30,948 bases of DNA from assembly GCA_036835375.1 (NCBI GenBank), contig DAITMB010000057.1:1-30948 (forward strand). The letters run 5' to 3'. The position numbers and the translations under genes are program-made. The notes under the pieces are model-generated. The model was given only the letters and a program-made list of their open reading frames with translations. It was not told the DNA's origin and did not search any database. The DNA comes from JANQTF01 sp036835375 (GTDB taxonomy: Bacteria > Bacteroidota > Bacteroidia > J057). This document shows positions 9,863-16,289 of the stretch, piece by piece. Each line of letters opens with the position of its first letter. The first letter of the stretch is position 1.

Positions 9863-9913
9863 TTTCTCACCCTTCCACCTTTTCCCAGCGCTTGAGGGCG
9901 AGTTGCCCGCAGC
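9863..9913 (-). repeat. Left copy of 51-bp direct repeat: duplicated rlmN 3' end
   Basis: This segment matches 10575-10625, the genuine rlmN 3' end, at 49 of 51 positions. Read on the minus strand it encodes CGQLALKRWEKVEG followed by a stop, identical to the last 14 residues of RlmN beginning at the catalytic C-terminal cysteine. Just upstream the frame reads NVNQRANPADIYNS. That resembles the RlmN tail NVRRSRGKDVDGG only weakly, so the clear duplication is limited to the 51 bp. The repeat lies beyond the toxin gene and, with the right copy, brackets the toxin-antitoxin pair. Confidence 0.9.
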
Positions 9914-9996
9914 TGTTGTAGATGTCGGCGGGGTTAGCCCGCTGATTCACATTGAACCCAGGATAAGCGTGCGGGTCTGACAAAGCGAAGAAAGAG

Positions 9997-10302
9997 TCAT
10001 GGATGAATGCCGGGATCGGAAGAAGTAGGCAAAATGAGATCAATAAAAATTTCTGGCTCCGAGCCCGAGAGCCTGAAGTACAACGCGTATTGAAGTTTTT
10101 TGGTCAACGTGATAAGTGCTCTTCTATACATAGGAGTGATAGATGGAAATTGCATCGGATTCTCTTTGGTTCGGCGATAGATAGATTCAACAGATTCAAA
10201 GAAGCGGTCTCCAAGACCTTCTCGAAGTTCCTCCAATCGATTATATTCTGCTGAAATGTATGATAATACGTCATCAGAAGTTGAAATTTGCCCTGCTCCC
10301 AT
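9997..10302 (-). CDS. ParE/RelE-family toxin of a type II toxin-antitoxin pair
   Basis: A 101-residue protein with the RelE/ParE fold pattern: a helical hairpin (EYNRLEELREGLGDRFFESVESIYRRTKENP), then MQFPSITPMYRRALITLTKKLQYALYFRL, then a last strand IFIDLILPTSSDP. These correspond to the family motifs REGLGERF, the blocks around RRAL..FPYALYYR, and HTSRDP. Members either poison gyrase (ParE) or cut mRNA on the ribosome (RelE); the sequence alone does not decide between them. The ATG at 10302 begins 2 bp after the antitoxin stop codon, so the two are one transcript. The region is visibly more AT-rich than its neighbours, in keeping with horizontal acquisition. Confidence 0.85.
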   Translation of the reverse strand: MGAGQISTSDDVLSYISAEYNRLEELREGLGDRFFESVESIYRRTKENPMQFPSITPMYRRALITLTKKLQYALYFRLSGSEPEIFIDLILPTSSDPGIHP

Positions 10303-10304
10303 AC

Positions 10305-10520
10305 CTACGAAACACGTTTTCTGGCTTCAGTCCAAAATTCTGCTTCGCTCAGGTAATGAACTTGATCCCCTGCCAGTTTTTGTTGAAACTTGTCTAGTTC
10401 GGCATGATGCCAGTCAGGGGCTTGCTCGTTTTCCATGCGGATACTTAGCAAAATCTTCATTGCGATGGTTAATCTCTCATCTTGAGGGAGGGACAAGATC
10501 TGATCTACGAGTTCTGACAT
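10305..10520 (-). CDS. Antitoxin, putative addiction-module component family
   Basis: A 71-residue acidic, mostly helical protein beginning MSELVDQILSLPQDERL and ending LSEAEFWTEARKRVS. It matches the short addiction-module antitoxins (the CHP02574-type family) that precede ParE/RelE toxins. It would neutralise the downstream toxin and probably repress its own promoter. I chose the ATG at 10520. A longer in-frame reading up to 10628 would run backwards into the rlmN 3' end and encode no plausible domain. The gene starts 58 bp after the rlmN stop on the same strand, so read-through from rlmN is possible. No clear -7 box was seen in the gap. Confidence 0.8.
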   Translation of the reverse strand: MSELVDQILSLPQDERLTIAMKILLSIRMENEQAPDWHHAELDKFQQKLAGDQVHYLSEAEFWTEARKRVS

Positions 10521-10574
10521 ATGATTGATGATAATTTTTCGATAATCAATATACGCAATCCATCCAAAAGGACC

Positions 10575-10625
10575 TTTCTCACCCTTCCACCTTCTCCCAG
10601 CGCTTGAGGGCGAGTTGACCGCAGC
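10575..10625 (-). repeat. Right copy of 51-bp direct repeat: native rlmN 3' end
   Basis: This is the rlmN terminus itself: codons for the catalytic Cys338 through Gly351, the stop codon, and 4 bp beyond. It is 49/51 identical to 9863-9913, about 0.7 kb away in the same orientation. The repeat begins almost exactly at the catalytic cysteine codon. An insertion between the two copies would therefore leave rlmN with an intact functional end. Confidence 0.9.
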
Positions 10626-11634
10626 CACCGTCCACGTCTTTGCCGCGGCTCCGGCGCACGTTCACGATCACATTTGCCTTTTCTAGGTAGGAGATGAATG
10701 CTTCCATCCGCTCGGGCGTCGTGTTCAAAAAACCTGCTTCTGGCACCGGATTGTATTCGATCACATTGACTTTGCTGGGGATGAAGCGGGTGAATGCGGC
10801 CAGCTCGCGGGCATCTTCGAGGGAGTCGTTGAAGTCTTTGAAAATGCAGTATTCGAAAGTGACGCGTGTGTGCGTCTTCTCATAAAAATATTCCAACGCT
10901 TCGCGCAGGACTTCGAGGGAATTACTCTCGTTGATCGCCATCATTTTGGAGCGCTTTTCGTCATTGGCAGCGTGGAGCGACAGCGCAAACTCAAATTTCA
11001 CGTCGTCGTCGGCGAGCTTCTTGATCATCTTGGCGATCCCAGCGGTGGACACGGTGATGCGACGTGGCGACATGCCCAAGCCATCCTCCGCCGTGACACG
11101 CTCAATTGAGCCCAACACATTTCGGTAGTTGAGCAGTGGCTCCCCCATGCCCATGTACACGATGTTGCTGAGCGGACGGCCATATTCAGCCTCGGCTTTG
11201 TCCTTGAGCAACTGCACCTGGTCAAATATCTCGTAGTGGTGCAAGTTGTGCTTGAGGTCGAGAAACCCTGTAGCGCAGAAAGCACAACTCAGCGAACAGC
11301 CCGCCTGAGAGGAGACGCAAGCTGTGACCCGCTTGGCAGTAGGAATCAGCACGCCCTCCACCTCGTGGCCTGTAGCCAGCAAAAACGCATATTTGATCGT
11401 GCCGTCGTTGCTACGCTGCTCGTCTCGAATTTGCACTTTGTCGATCGCAAAAGCAGCCTCCAGCGTCTCTCGCAGCGCTTTGCTGAGATTGCTCATCTCC
11501 CCAAAGCTGCCTGCACCTCGCTGCCATAGCCACTCATAGACCTGCTTCGCCCGAAACTTCTTCTCTCCCATGCTCACAAAAAGCGCTTCCAGCTCGGGGA
11601 GGGTATGCTTGCGAATGTTGGGCTTGCGAATCAT
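10579..11634 (-). CDS. rlmN: Dual-specificity RNA methyltransferase RlmN (23S rRNA A2503 / tRNA A37)
   Basis: A 351-residue radical-SAM methyltransferase that puts a methyl group on C2 of A2503 in 23S rRNA and of A37 in some tRNAs. The iron-sulfur motif CSLSCAFC supplies Cys113, Cys117 and Cys120. Conserved Cys106 (ACVSSQAGC) and the C-terminal Cys338 (DGGCGQLA) correspond to the methyl-transfer cysteines C118 and C355 of the E. coli enzyme. Other signatures are VYMGMGEPLLNY (SAM binding) and VEGVLIP. I chose the ATG at 11634 (MIRKPNIRKHTLPEL). The open frame extends to a TTG at 11736, but that extension has no family match. The length is normal. It is followed on the same strand by the toxin-antitoxin pair, beyond which lies a second copy of its 3' end. 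Confidence 0.95.
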   Translation of the reverse strand: MIRKPNIRKHTLPELEALFVSMGEKKFRAKQVYEWLWQRGAGSFGEMSNLSKALRETLEAAFAIDKVQIRDEQRSNDGTIKYAFLLATGHEVEGVLIPTAKRVTACVSSQAGCSLSCAFCATGFLDLKHNLHHYEIFDQVQLLKDKAEAEYGRPLSNIVYMGMGEPLLNYRNVLGSIERVTAEDGLGMSPRRITVSTAGIAKMIKKLADDDVKFEFALSLHAANDEKRSKMMAINESNSLEVLREALEYFYEKTHTRVTFEYCIFKDFNDSLEDARELAAFTRFIPSKVNVIEYNPVPEAGFLNTTPERMEAFISYLEKANVIVNVRRSRGKDVDGGCGQLALKRWEKVEG

Positions 11635-11818
11635 GATCCAAAGATACGAAAGAATGAGCAAGGAAGGTATTGGGAGAAGGACCCTGCTCACCGACTCGGG
11701 CGGATAAGTACGTCGTTTATTTCCCTCCTTTGACAAGGATATTCTCGAGTGCTCGATAAGGTTTTCGTGACAGACTTTCCTCTGGCAATGCTCGTTTTCT
11801 AGCGTTTTAAAGGCCTGA

Positions 11819-13780
11819 TTAATAATCTATTCCTGCTCCGAACTCATAAAGGGGTTCCTGAGAGTCGTAGGGAAGATCTTCCTTTTGCGCCATGACGGCT
11901 TCCATAGACGACGGCAGCTCAATGGGAAGCCTACCTTCGGGGGCAAACTTTCCAAACAGGACATCCAGTATGGCGTCTTCCTGCACGCCAAATTGCACGA
12001 GTAGGCCCTTGGCGGCAGCATTGATCTCAGGAATGACGGGCGGGCGATCCACTTCCATCACGACGATGGTAGGGACTTGGTTCATGATGTTGAGAATGCG
12101 CGCCAGTTCTCCTGCGGGGAAGTCTAGTCGCCCTTGGTGAAAGGCTTTCTCAATGAAGTCCCCATTTCGCGGTTCCCAGGGTGTGGCAAGGTGCAGAATG
12201 GCGACGTCGGCTTCAGTGAGCAGCTCCACTACGGAAGCATATTCCCGCACGAGACCGGCGGACAGCCCCTCAACATACACTTTGGTGGACCCTGAGAGCG
12301 GCAAATATGCCTTTTGTTGAGCGCTGGTGTCGTTTTTGAGCAAGACAATGGAGCGACGCTGGGCCAGCTTTCCTTTGGCGACGAAGTCGGGATTTGCGAC
12401 CACCTGGCTCACTCGCGAGAGGTCCACATACGGATCGTCAAAGAGGCCCATGCGAAACTTGGCCCGCAACAAGCGCCGAGCCGATTCGTCAATGCGCGCT
12501 TCGCTCAACTGACCGGATGCCACCAGGGCCACCAATTCTTCGGGCATGTTGTCGCCGCCAAACTGATCCACGCCTGCCTCAATGGCTTTGAGAATTCGTT
12601 CCTGTAGGCTGAGATGTTCGACGCCGTAGTTTTTAGCTGGAACAGTGAAAATGCCCGGAATGCCCATATCTTTGAGGATACCCCAGTCAGAGCAGACGAT
12701 ACCGTCGTAGCCATATCGCTTGCGGAGGAGATCTGTGATCACGAATCTGTTGAATCCAAATCCCACCTCTTCCATGCCTGACTGTGCATTGGGAACGCCG
12801 TAGTAGGGCATGATCATGGCGGTCTGTGCAGAGAATGCCGCTTCGAAGACCTTCATGTGGTAGTCAAAGTTGTTTCCGGGATAGGCCTGATCTTTTCCAT
12901 AGCGAAAGTGTGCGTCCTCACCGTCTTTTTGCGGGCCGCCGCCGGGCCAGTGCTTGGTCATGCAGGCAATAGAGCTTGGACTGAGACTATCGCCCTGAAA
13001 ACCCAAAATGTAGGCAGAAAGCATCTTGGCAGCTAAGTCGGCGTCCTCGCCAAAGGTGCCGTTGATGCGTGCCCATCGAGGTTCGGTCGCGAGGTCAGCC
13101 ATGGGATGCAGCGCCGTGCGAATGCCAACGGCATGATATTCGGCATTGGCGATGCGGCCAAATTCCAGCATTGTGAGGGAATCGCCGATGGCTGCCATGC
13201 CGATAGGCTCGGGCCACTTGGAAAATTCACTGTCGAGCAATCCGCCTTCGATAAAGTTGCCCGCTGCATGGCGTGGATCGCTAGAGATGGTCACCGGAAT
13301 CCCGAGCCGGTCCTGCTCAGCGAGCGCTTGGAGGCGGTTGTACCAGGCTGCGTGTGCCTCAGGAGCAGCGATTTTGAACAGGTTGAAATGACGAATTTTT
13401 TGATGAACTACCATGTTGTAGGTAGAGCCTAGAGAAAGCTGCGTGAGCGAGATGCGGTGAAGCAATTCACCATCTTTGCCCATGCCGATGGAGGGGTGCC
13501 ACATGAGGCCTGCTTTCTCCTCCAGCGTCATTTGACTCAGAAGGTCGTTCACACGGACCTCTACAGGCTGCCGAGCGTCTTCATAGGGATCTAGTTTGCC
13601 GTTGCCGTTGAGGTCTCGGAAGCTTTGGCCATCGACGTTGAGGCGCGCTTTCTGATGAAGAGTAGATGCCGCCTTGGCATTGCTCCTGGCAGTAGTAATT
13701 TCATAAAACGCCCAAGCACCTCCCAGAAGGAGGAACAAAGACAAGAACAGGTACATTAAAATGCGGAGAAGCTTTTTCAT
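11819..13780 (-). CDS. Glycoside hydrolase family 3 protein (beta-glucosidase-type)
   Basis: A 653-residue GH3 enzyme hydrolysing beta-linked glycosides from the non-reducing end. A hydrophobic N-terminal helix (about 4-25) gives a signal anchor, so it acts in the periplasm or on the surface. Residues near 45-55 (DLNGNGKLDPYED) form an EF-hand-like calcium loop often seen ahead of GH3 domains in this phylum. The TIM-barrel domain carries TLEEKAGLMWH and KHWPGGG. The nucleophile motif IVCSDWGI places the catalytic Asp at 365. A C-terminal alpha/beta-sandwich follows (IVVMEVDRPPVIPEI; FGKFAPEGRLPIELP). I chose the ATG at 13780, just before the lysine-rich signal; an upstream in-frame ATG adds 11 residues. 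The natural substrate cannot be told from sequence. It is monocistronic, with a -7 box 38 bp upstream. Confidence 0.9.
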   Translation of the reverse strand: MKKLLRILMYLFLSLFLLLGGAWAFYEITTARSNAKAASTLHQKARLNVDGQSFRDLNGNGKLDPYEDARQPVEVRVNDLLSQMTLEEKAGLMWHPSIGMGKDGELLHRISLTQLSLGSTYNMVVHQKIRHFNLFKIAAPEAHAAWYNRLQALAEQDRLGIPVTISSDPRHAAGNFIEGGLLDSEFSKWPEPIGMAAIGDSLTMLEFGRIANAEYHAVGIRTALHPMADLATEPRWARINGTFGEDADLAAKMLSAYILGFQGDSLSPSSIACMTKHWPGGGPQKDGEDAHFRYGKDQAYPGNNFDYHMKVFEAAFSAQTAMIMPYYGVPNAQSGMEEVGFGFNRFVITDLLRKRYGYDGIVCSDWGILKDMGIPGIFTVPAKNYGVEHLSLQERILKAIEAGVDQFGGDNMPEELVALVASGQLSEARIDESARRLLRAKFRMGLFDDPYVDLSRVSQVVANPDFVAKGKLAQRRSIVLLKNDTSAQQKAYLPLSGSTKVYVEGLSAGLVREYASVVELLTEADVAILHLATPWEPRNGDFIEKAFHQGRLDFPAGELARILNIMNQVPTIVVMEVDRPPVIPEINAAAKGLLVQFGVQEDAILDVLFGKFAPEGRLPIELPSSMEAVMAQKEDLPYDSQEPLYEFGAGIDY

Positions 13781-13817
13781 TCGCAGAGACTCAAAATTGT
13801 GAGTAGTAGTCAATGGT

Positions 13818-13825
13818 CAAATGTA
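13818..13825 (-). promoter_or_regulatory. Candidate Bacteroidota -7 promoter box for the GH3 gene
   Basis: The minus strand reads TACATTTG, a full match to the Bacteroidota consensus TAnnTTTG, 38 bp upstream of the GH3 start codon. The nearest TTG (-33 element) is about 29 bp further upstream, longer than usual, so the promoter may be weak or regulated. Confidence 0.5.
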
Positions 13826-13865
13826 GGGAAGAGCGGCGATTGAAGAAGGGTTGACAAATAGCTTA

Positions 13866-13895
13866 AAATTAAAAAAGCTACACAACGGTGTAGCT
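13866..13895 (-). terminator. Rho-independent terminator after the 45-residue ORF
   Basis: On the minus strand an 8-bp perfect stem (AGCTACAC/GTGTAGCT, 4-nt loop) is followed at once by a run of T residues. It lies about 60 bp after the stop of the small ORF at 13958-14095 and before the GH3 promoter. It therefore separates the two units. Confidence 0.75.
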
Positions 13896-13957
13896 ATCCT
13901 TTTACTTTACATCTTCTTCACGGGAGACCTCTGCCAACGAATAGGGAATAGGTATTC

Positions 13958-14095
13958 TTATTCTTCGTCGAAAGACACTGGCTTGAGCAAGGTTCGCAAA
14001 CGCTCATCATGGTCTCCGGTGGTTTTGAGGCGCTGGATTCTGAGGCGAGTGTTGCGCACCTTGGCGCGCAACTGGGTAGGCACACGTAGTTTCAT
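13958..14095 (-). CDS. Small basic hypothetical protein (45 residues)
   Basis: A short open frame beginning MKLRVPTQLRAKVRNTRLRI and ending LLKPVSFDEE. It is strongly basic over its first two thirds (many Arg and Lys), ends in an acidic tail, and has no membrane segment. I do not recognise the family. Support for a real gene comes from its setting: it occupies most of an otherwise empty stretch, runs in the direction of its neighbours, and is followed about 60 bp later by a clean rho-independent terminator that belongs to no other gene. The upstream 190 bp to the thiolase terminator are AT-rich and could hold its promoter, although no full TAnnTTTG box was seen. It may instead be the decoy reading of a small RNA. 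Confidence 0.5.
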   Translation of the reverse strand: MKLRVPTQLRAKVRNTRLRIQRLKTTGDHDERLRTLLKPVSFDEE

Positions 14096-14282
14096 AAGCT
14101 AGAGATAATAGGCTTCTTACATTCTTGAAAGTCACATAAATTACAATTTTTTAGAAGAGGGAAGTATGATTTTTTGATTGAATGGGTGGAATAAATAGAA
14201 AAAGTCGAAAGGAACCCGCCTTTGTGCTATTCGATTGATGAATTCCGAAGTGATTAACTTTCATATTTTCATTTTTGAATAA

Positions 14283-14316
14283 GAAAAATGGGCGCTCCCC
14301 CAAAAGGAAGCACCCA
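14283..14316 (-). terminator. Likely rho-independent terminator of the beta-oxidation operon
   Basis: On the minus strand, about 87 bp after the thiolase stop, GGGTGCTTCC can pair with GGAGCGCCC across a short loop. The stem has one wobble and one bulge, and ATTTTT follows. The imperfect stem lowers confidence. No other gene ends here on this strand. Confidence 0.6.
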
Positions 14317-14402
14317 GCAGGTCATTCATCTGAAATGTGACTTGATCTTGCGCGAAGTCTTTACGCCAAGCGCGTCGCAACCAGGAAATCATGGCAATGC
14401 AT

Positions 14403-15581
14403 TCACTGCAAAGATTCATAGATTCCTGCTACGCCTTGGCCGCCACCTACGCAAGCTGTCACCATGCCGTATTTTTTGCCCGTACGCTCCAGTTCGTGCA
14501 TCACTTGCACGGATAGCTTGGCGCCACTACATCCCAGCGGGTGTCCCAAGGCAATGGCACCGCCATTGGGGTTGACCTTGCTCGGGTCGAGGTCGAGCTC
14601 GCGAATCACAGCCAGGGATTGTGAAGCGAACGCTTCGTTCAGCTCGATCACATCAAGGTCACTAGATTTCATGCCGGTTTGCTTGAGCACTTTGGGCACT
14701 GCCTTGATGGGACCCATGCCCATGATGCGCGGGTCGATGCCCTCGGTGGCATAGCCGACCATGCGGAGACGAGGCTCCAATCCTAATTCCTTCATCATTC
14801 GCTCCGACATGATCAGAACAAAAGAGGCTCCGTCGGAAGTCTGAGAGGAGTTGCCGGCAGTGACGGTTCCATTGTTGCGGAACACAGGCCTGAGGCTGGC
14901 TAGTGCTTCCAGGCTAGTATCAGCGCGCGGACCTTCGTCCACTTTCACGATGGTTTTGGTGGTGACCTTTTGTCCGCCAGCAGCGATCAGGACTTCTTCT
15001 ACTTCTACGGGAACAATTTGGCTTTCGAAGTAGCCCTGCTCTATGGCTTTGAGGGCTTTTTGGTGAGAGTGGTAGGCAAAAGTGTCCATGTCTTCACGGG
15101 TCACTTTGTAGTCCACTGCCACTTCTTCAGCGGTGAGGCCCATGCCGAGGTACCACTCCGGGTGCTCGGAAGCAATGTTGTAGTTGAGCGAAGTTTTATG
15201 CCCCATGATAGGCACCATGCTCATGCTCTCTGTGCCGCCGGCTATGACGCAGTCGGCCATGCCAGCCTTGATTTTGGCGACGCCCATTGCGATGGTTTCG
15301 AGACCAGAGCCACAGTAGCGGTTCACAATGACGCCGGATACGCTCTGTGGAAGAGAGAGCAATGCGATCCACCTTCCCATTTGCATGCCTTGCTCGGCTT
15401 CGGGAACGGCACAACCCACGATGAGGTCGTCCACTCGGCCGGGATCCAATTGAGGCACGGACGCGATCAGTGCCTTGATGACGTCAGCCGCGAGGTCGTC
15501 AGGCCGATAATTTCGAAATCCGCCTCGGTTGGCTTTGCCAACAGCTGAGCGGAGACCTGTGATGATGTATGCTTCTTGCAT
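14403..15581 (-). CDS. fadA: Acetyl-CoA C-acyltransferase (3-ketoacyl-CoA thiolase)
   Basis: A 392-residue thiolase catalysing the last step of beta-oxidation, cleavage of 3-ketoacyl-CoA by CoA to acetyl-CoA and a shortened acyl-CoA. The acyl-accepting nucleophile is Cys90 (VNRYCGSGLETI). The other two catalytic positions are His347 (AIALGHPLGCSGAK) and Cys377 (VTACVGGGQG). The N-terminal AYIITGLRSAVGKANRGGF and the length are typical. I chose the ATG at 15581; the frame is open for another 14 codons, but those lie in the GA-rich repeat. It belongs with the fadN-like gene and marR on the same strand, but a four-helix-bundle gene and its repeats occupy the 0.7 kb between. The fadA symbol is by function; biosynthetic (acetoacetyl-CoA forming) activity cannot be excluded. 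Confidence 0.92.
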   Translation of the reverse strand: MQEAYIITGLRSAVGKANRGGFRNYRPDDLAADVIKALIASVPQLDPGRVDDLIVGCAVPEAEQGMQMGRWIALLSLPQSVSGVIVNRYCGSGLETIAMGVAKIKAGMADCVIAGGTESMSMVPIMGHKTSLNYNIASEHPEWYLGMGLTAEEVAVDYKVTREDMDTFAYHSHQKALKAIEQGYFESQIVPVEVEEVLIAAGGQKVTTKTIVKVDEGPRADTSLEALASLRPVFRNNGTVTAGNSSQTSDGASFVLIMSERMMKELGLEPRLRMVGYATEGIDPRIMGMGPIKAVPKVLKQTGMKSSDLDVIELNEAFASQSLAVIRELDLDPSKVNPNGGAIALGHPLGCSGAKLSVQVMHELERTGKKYGMVTACVGGGQGVAGIYESLQ

Positions 15582-15589
15582 GAGAGATA

Positions 15590-15762
15590 GAGTTGAGATT
15601 TTGAGAGGCGAGAGGCGAGACAAGAGGCAAATTGCTCATCTGTTTTGAAGCCTGTTCGTCCACTCAATGGTGAATAGAGTTGAGATATTGAGAGGCGAGA
15701 TATTTAGAGGTAAGAGGCGAGACAAGAGACAAATTGCTCATCCTTTTCGAAGCCTGTCCTTC
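15590..15762. repeat. Tandem GA/CT-rich repeat pair upstream of the thiolase gene
   Basis: Two diverged direct copies lie at about 15590-15660 and 15677-15762. They share GAGTTGAGA, TTGAGAGGCGAGA, AGGCGAGACAAGA, CAAATTGCTCATC and AAGCCTGT. The second copy carries an extra stretch of about 14 bp. The first copy ends only 8 bp short of the thiolase start codon, so it forms most of the thiolase leader. In mRNA sense it is pyrimidine-rich. Confidence 0.85.
15595..15613. repeat. Arm 1 of inverted repeat bracketing the four-helix-bundle gene
   Basis: The 19 bp GAGATTTTGAGAGGCGAGA here are matched 18/19 by the reverse complement of 16250-16268, with a 14-bp perfect core. In the operon transcript these would be the 3' arm of a long-range stem with the four-helix-bundle gene in a loop of about 0.64 kb. 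Confidence 0.75.
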
Positions 15763-15789
15763 TTCCCGAAGTCTATCTTGGTCTCAATA

Positions 15790-16149
15790 TCAAGTTGCTT
15801 TCAAATACTTTTTGAACCCAAGAATGAGTTTTCGGACTTCGATTACCGAATTTCTTGTGGATTCAAATTCACTTTGGGTAATGAACTGGAGGTCAAGCGC
15901 AAGAAAAAGTTGCGTTTCAATTTCTGTAGTTGACCCTAATGCTACAGCCAAATAGTGTGATAATGCTTTGTCGGTTCCTTGCCCACAACCTTCGCCGATG
16001 TTGGAAGAAATCGAGACAGAAGCCCTTCTCAACTGAGATATGAGACCAAATTTTTCATCTTGGGGAAATGACGCAGTCAAAAGATAAATTTCCTTCACCA
16101 AACGCCTGGCTTTTTGCCAACAATCCAGCCTTTCAAAATTGTGTTTCAT
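15790..16149 (-). CDS. Four-helix-bundle protein (23S rRNA intervening-sequence / Avd-like family)
   Basis: A 119-residue, entirely helical protein of the IVP family, first known from ORFs inside intervening sequences of bacterial 23S rRNA and structurally akin to the Avd accessory protein of diversity-generating retroelements. The signature pattern is clear: FERLDCWQKARRLVKEIY at the start, then FPQDEKFGLISQLRRASVSI, then SSNIGEGCGQG, then the last helices with LAVALGSTTEIETQL. It probably binds nucleic acid as a pentamer; its biochemical role is not settled. Here it is not in rRNA but between two beta-oxidation genes, on the same strand, flanked on both sides by GA/CT-rich repeats that are complementary to each other. 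It has no obvious link to fatty-acid metabolism and is best seen as an inserted accessory cassette. Confidence 0.9.
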   Translation of the reverse strand: MKHNFERLDCWQKARRLVKEIYLLTASFPQDEKFGLISQLRRASVSISSNIGEGCGQGTDKALSHYLAVALGSTTEIETQLFLALDLQFITQSEFESTRNSVIEVRKLILGFKKYLKAT

Positions 16150-16230
16150 CTCTCGAATTCTATGGCAGAAAGTTCAAAAAGGTTAAGACTGAAGGAGGAG
16201 CGCATTCACCGTCATTTCCTGATCAGTATT

Positions 16231-16289
16231 CTTGTCTCCTATCTCCAAGTCTCGCCTCTCAAACTCTCGCCTCTCACACCTCTCACCCT
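16231..16289. repeat. GA-rich repeat after the fadN-like stop, including arm 2 of the inverted repeat
   Basis: In minus-strand sense, GAGAGG and GAGAGGCGAGA units begin directly after the TAG stop of the fadN-like gene. The segment 16250-16268 is the reverse complement of 15595-15613 at 18/19 positions. The composition is purine-rich in the mRNA, opposite to the pyrimidine-rich repeats on the far side of the four-helix-bundle gene. Confidence 0.75.

Noticed and set aside
9928..9942. GCGGG/CCCGC hairpin downstream of tolC
   Set aside because: The stem is only 5 bp and no T tract follows on either strand, so it is not called as a terminator.
10521..10628. Longer antitoxin start inside the rlmN 3' end
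   Set aside because: The added residues come from an out-of-frame reading of the rlmN tail; the ATG at 10520 matches the family start.
11635..11736. N-terminal extension of RlmN from a TTG codon
   Set aside because: The extra 34 residues have no family match, and ATG 11634 gives the standard RlmN beginning.
13851..14102. 83-codon plus-strand frame
   Set aside because: It overlaps the terminator and the minus-strand 45-residue ORF, and its sequence shows no protein-like pattern.
14970..15548. 192-codon plus-strand frame
   Set aside because: It is antisense to the thiolase, whose catalytic residues are intact.
15590..15730. Possible CRISPR or tandem direct-repeat array
   Set aside because: The repeats are low-complexity, of unequal spacing, only two long copies, and have no spacers or cas genes.
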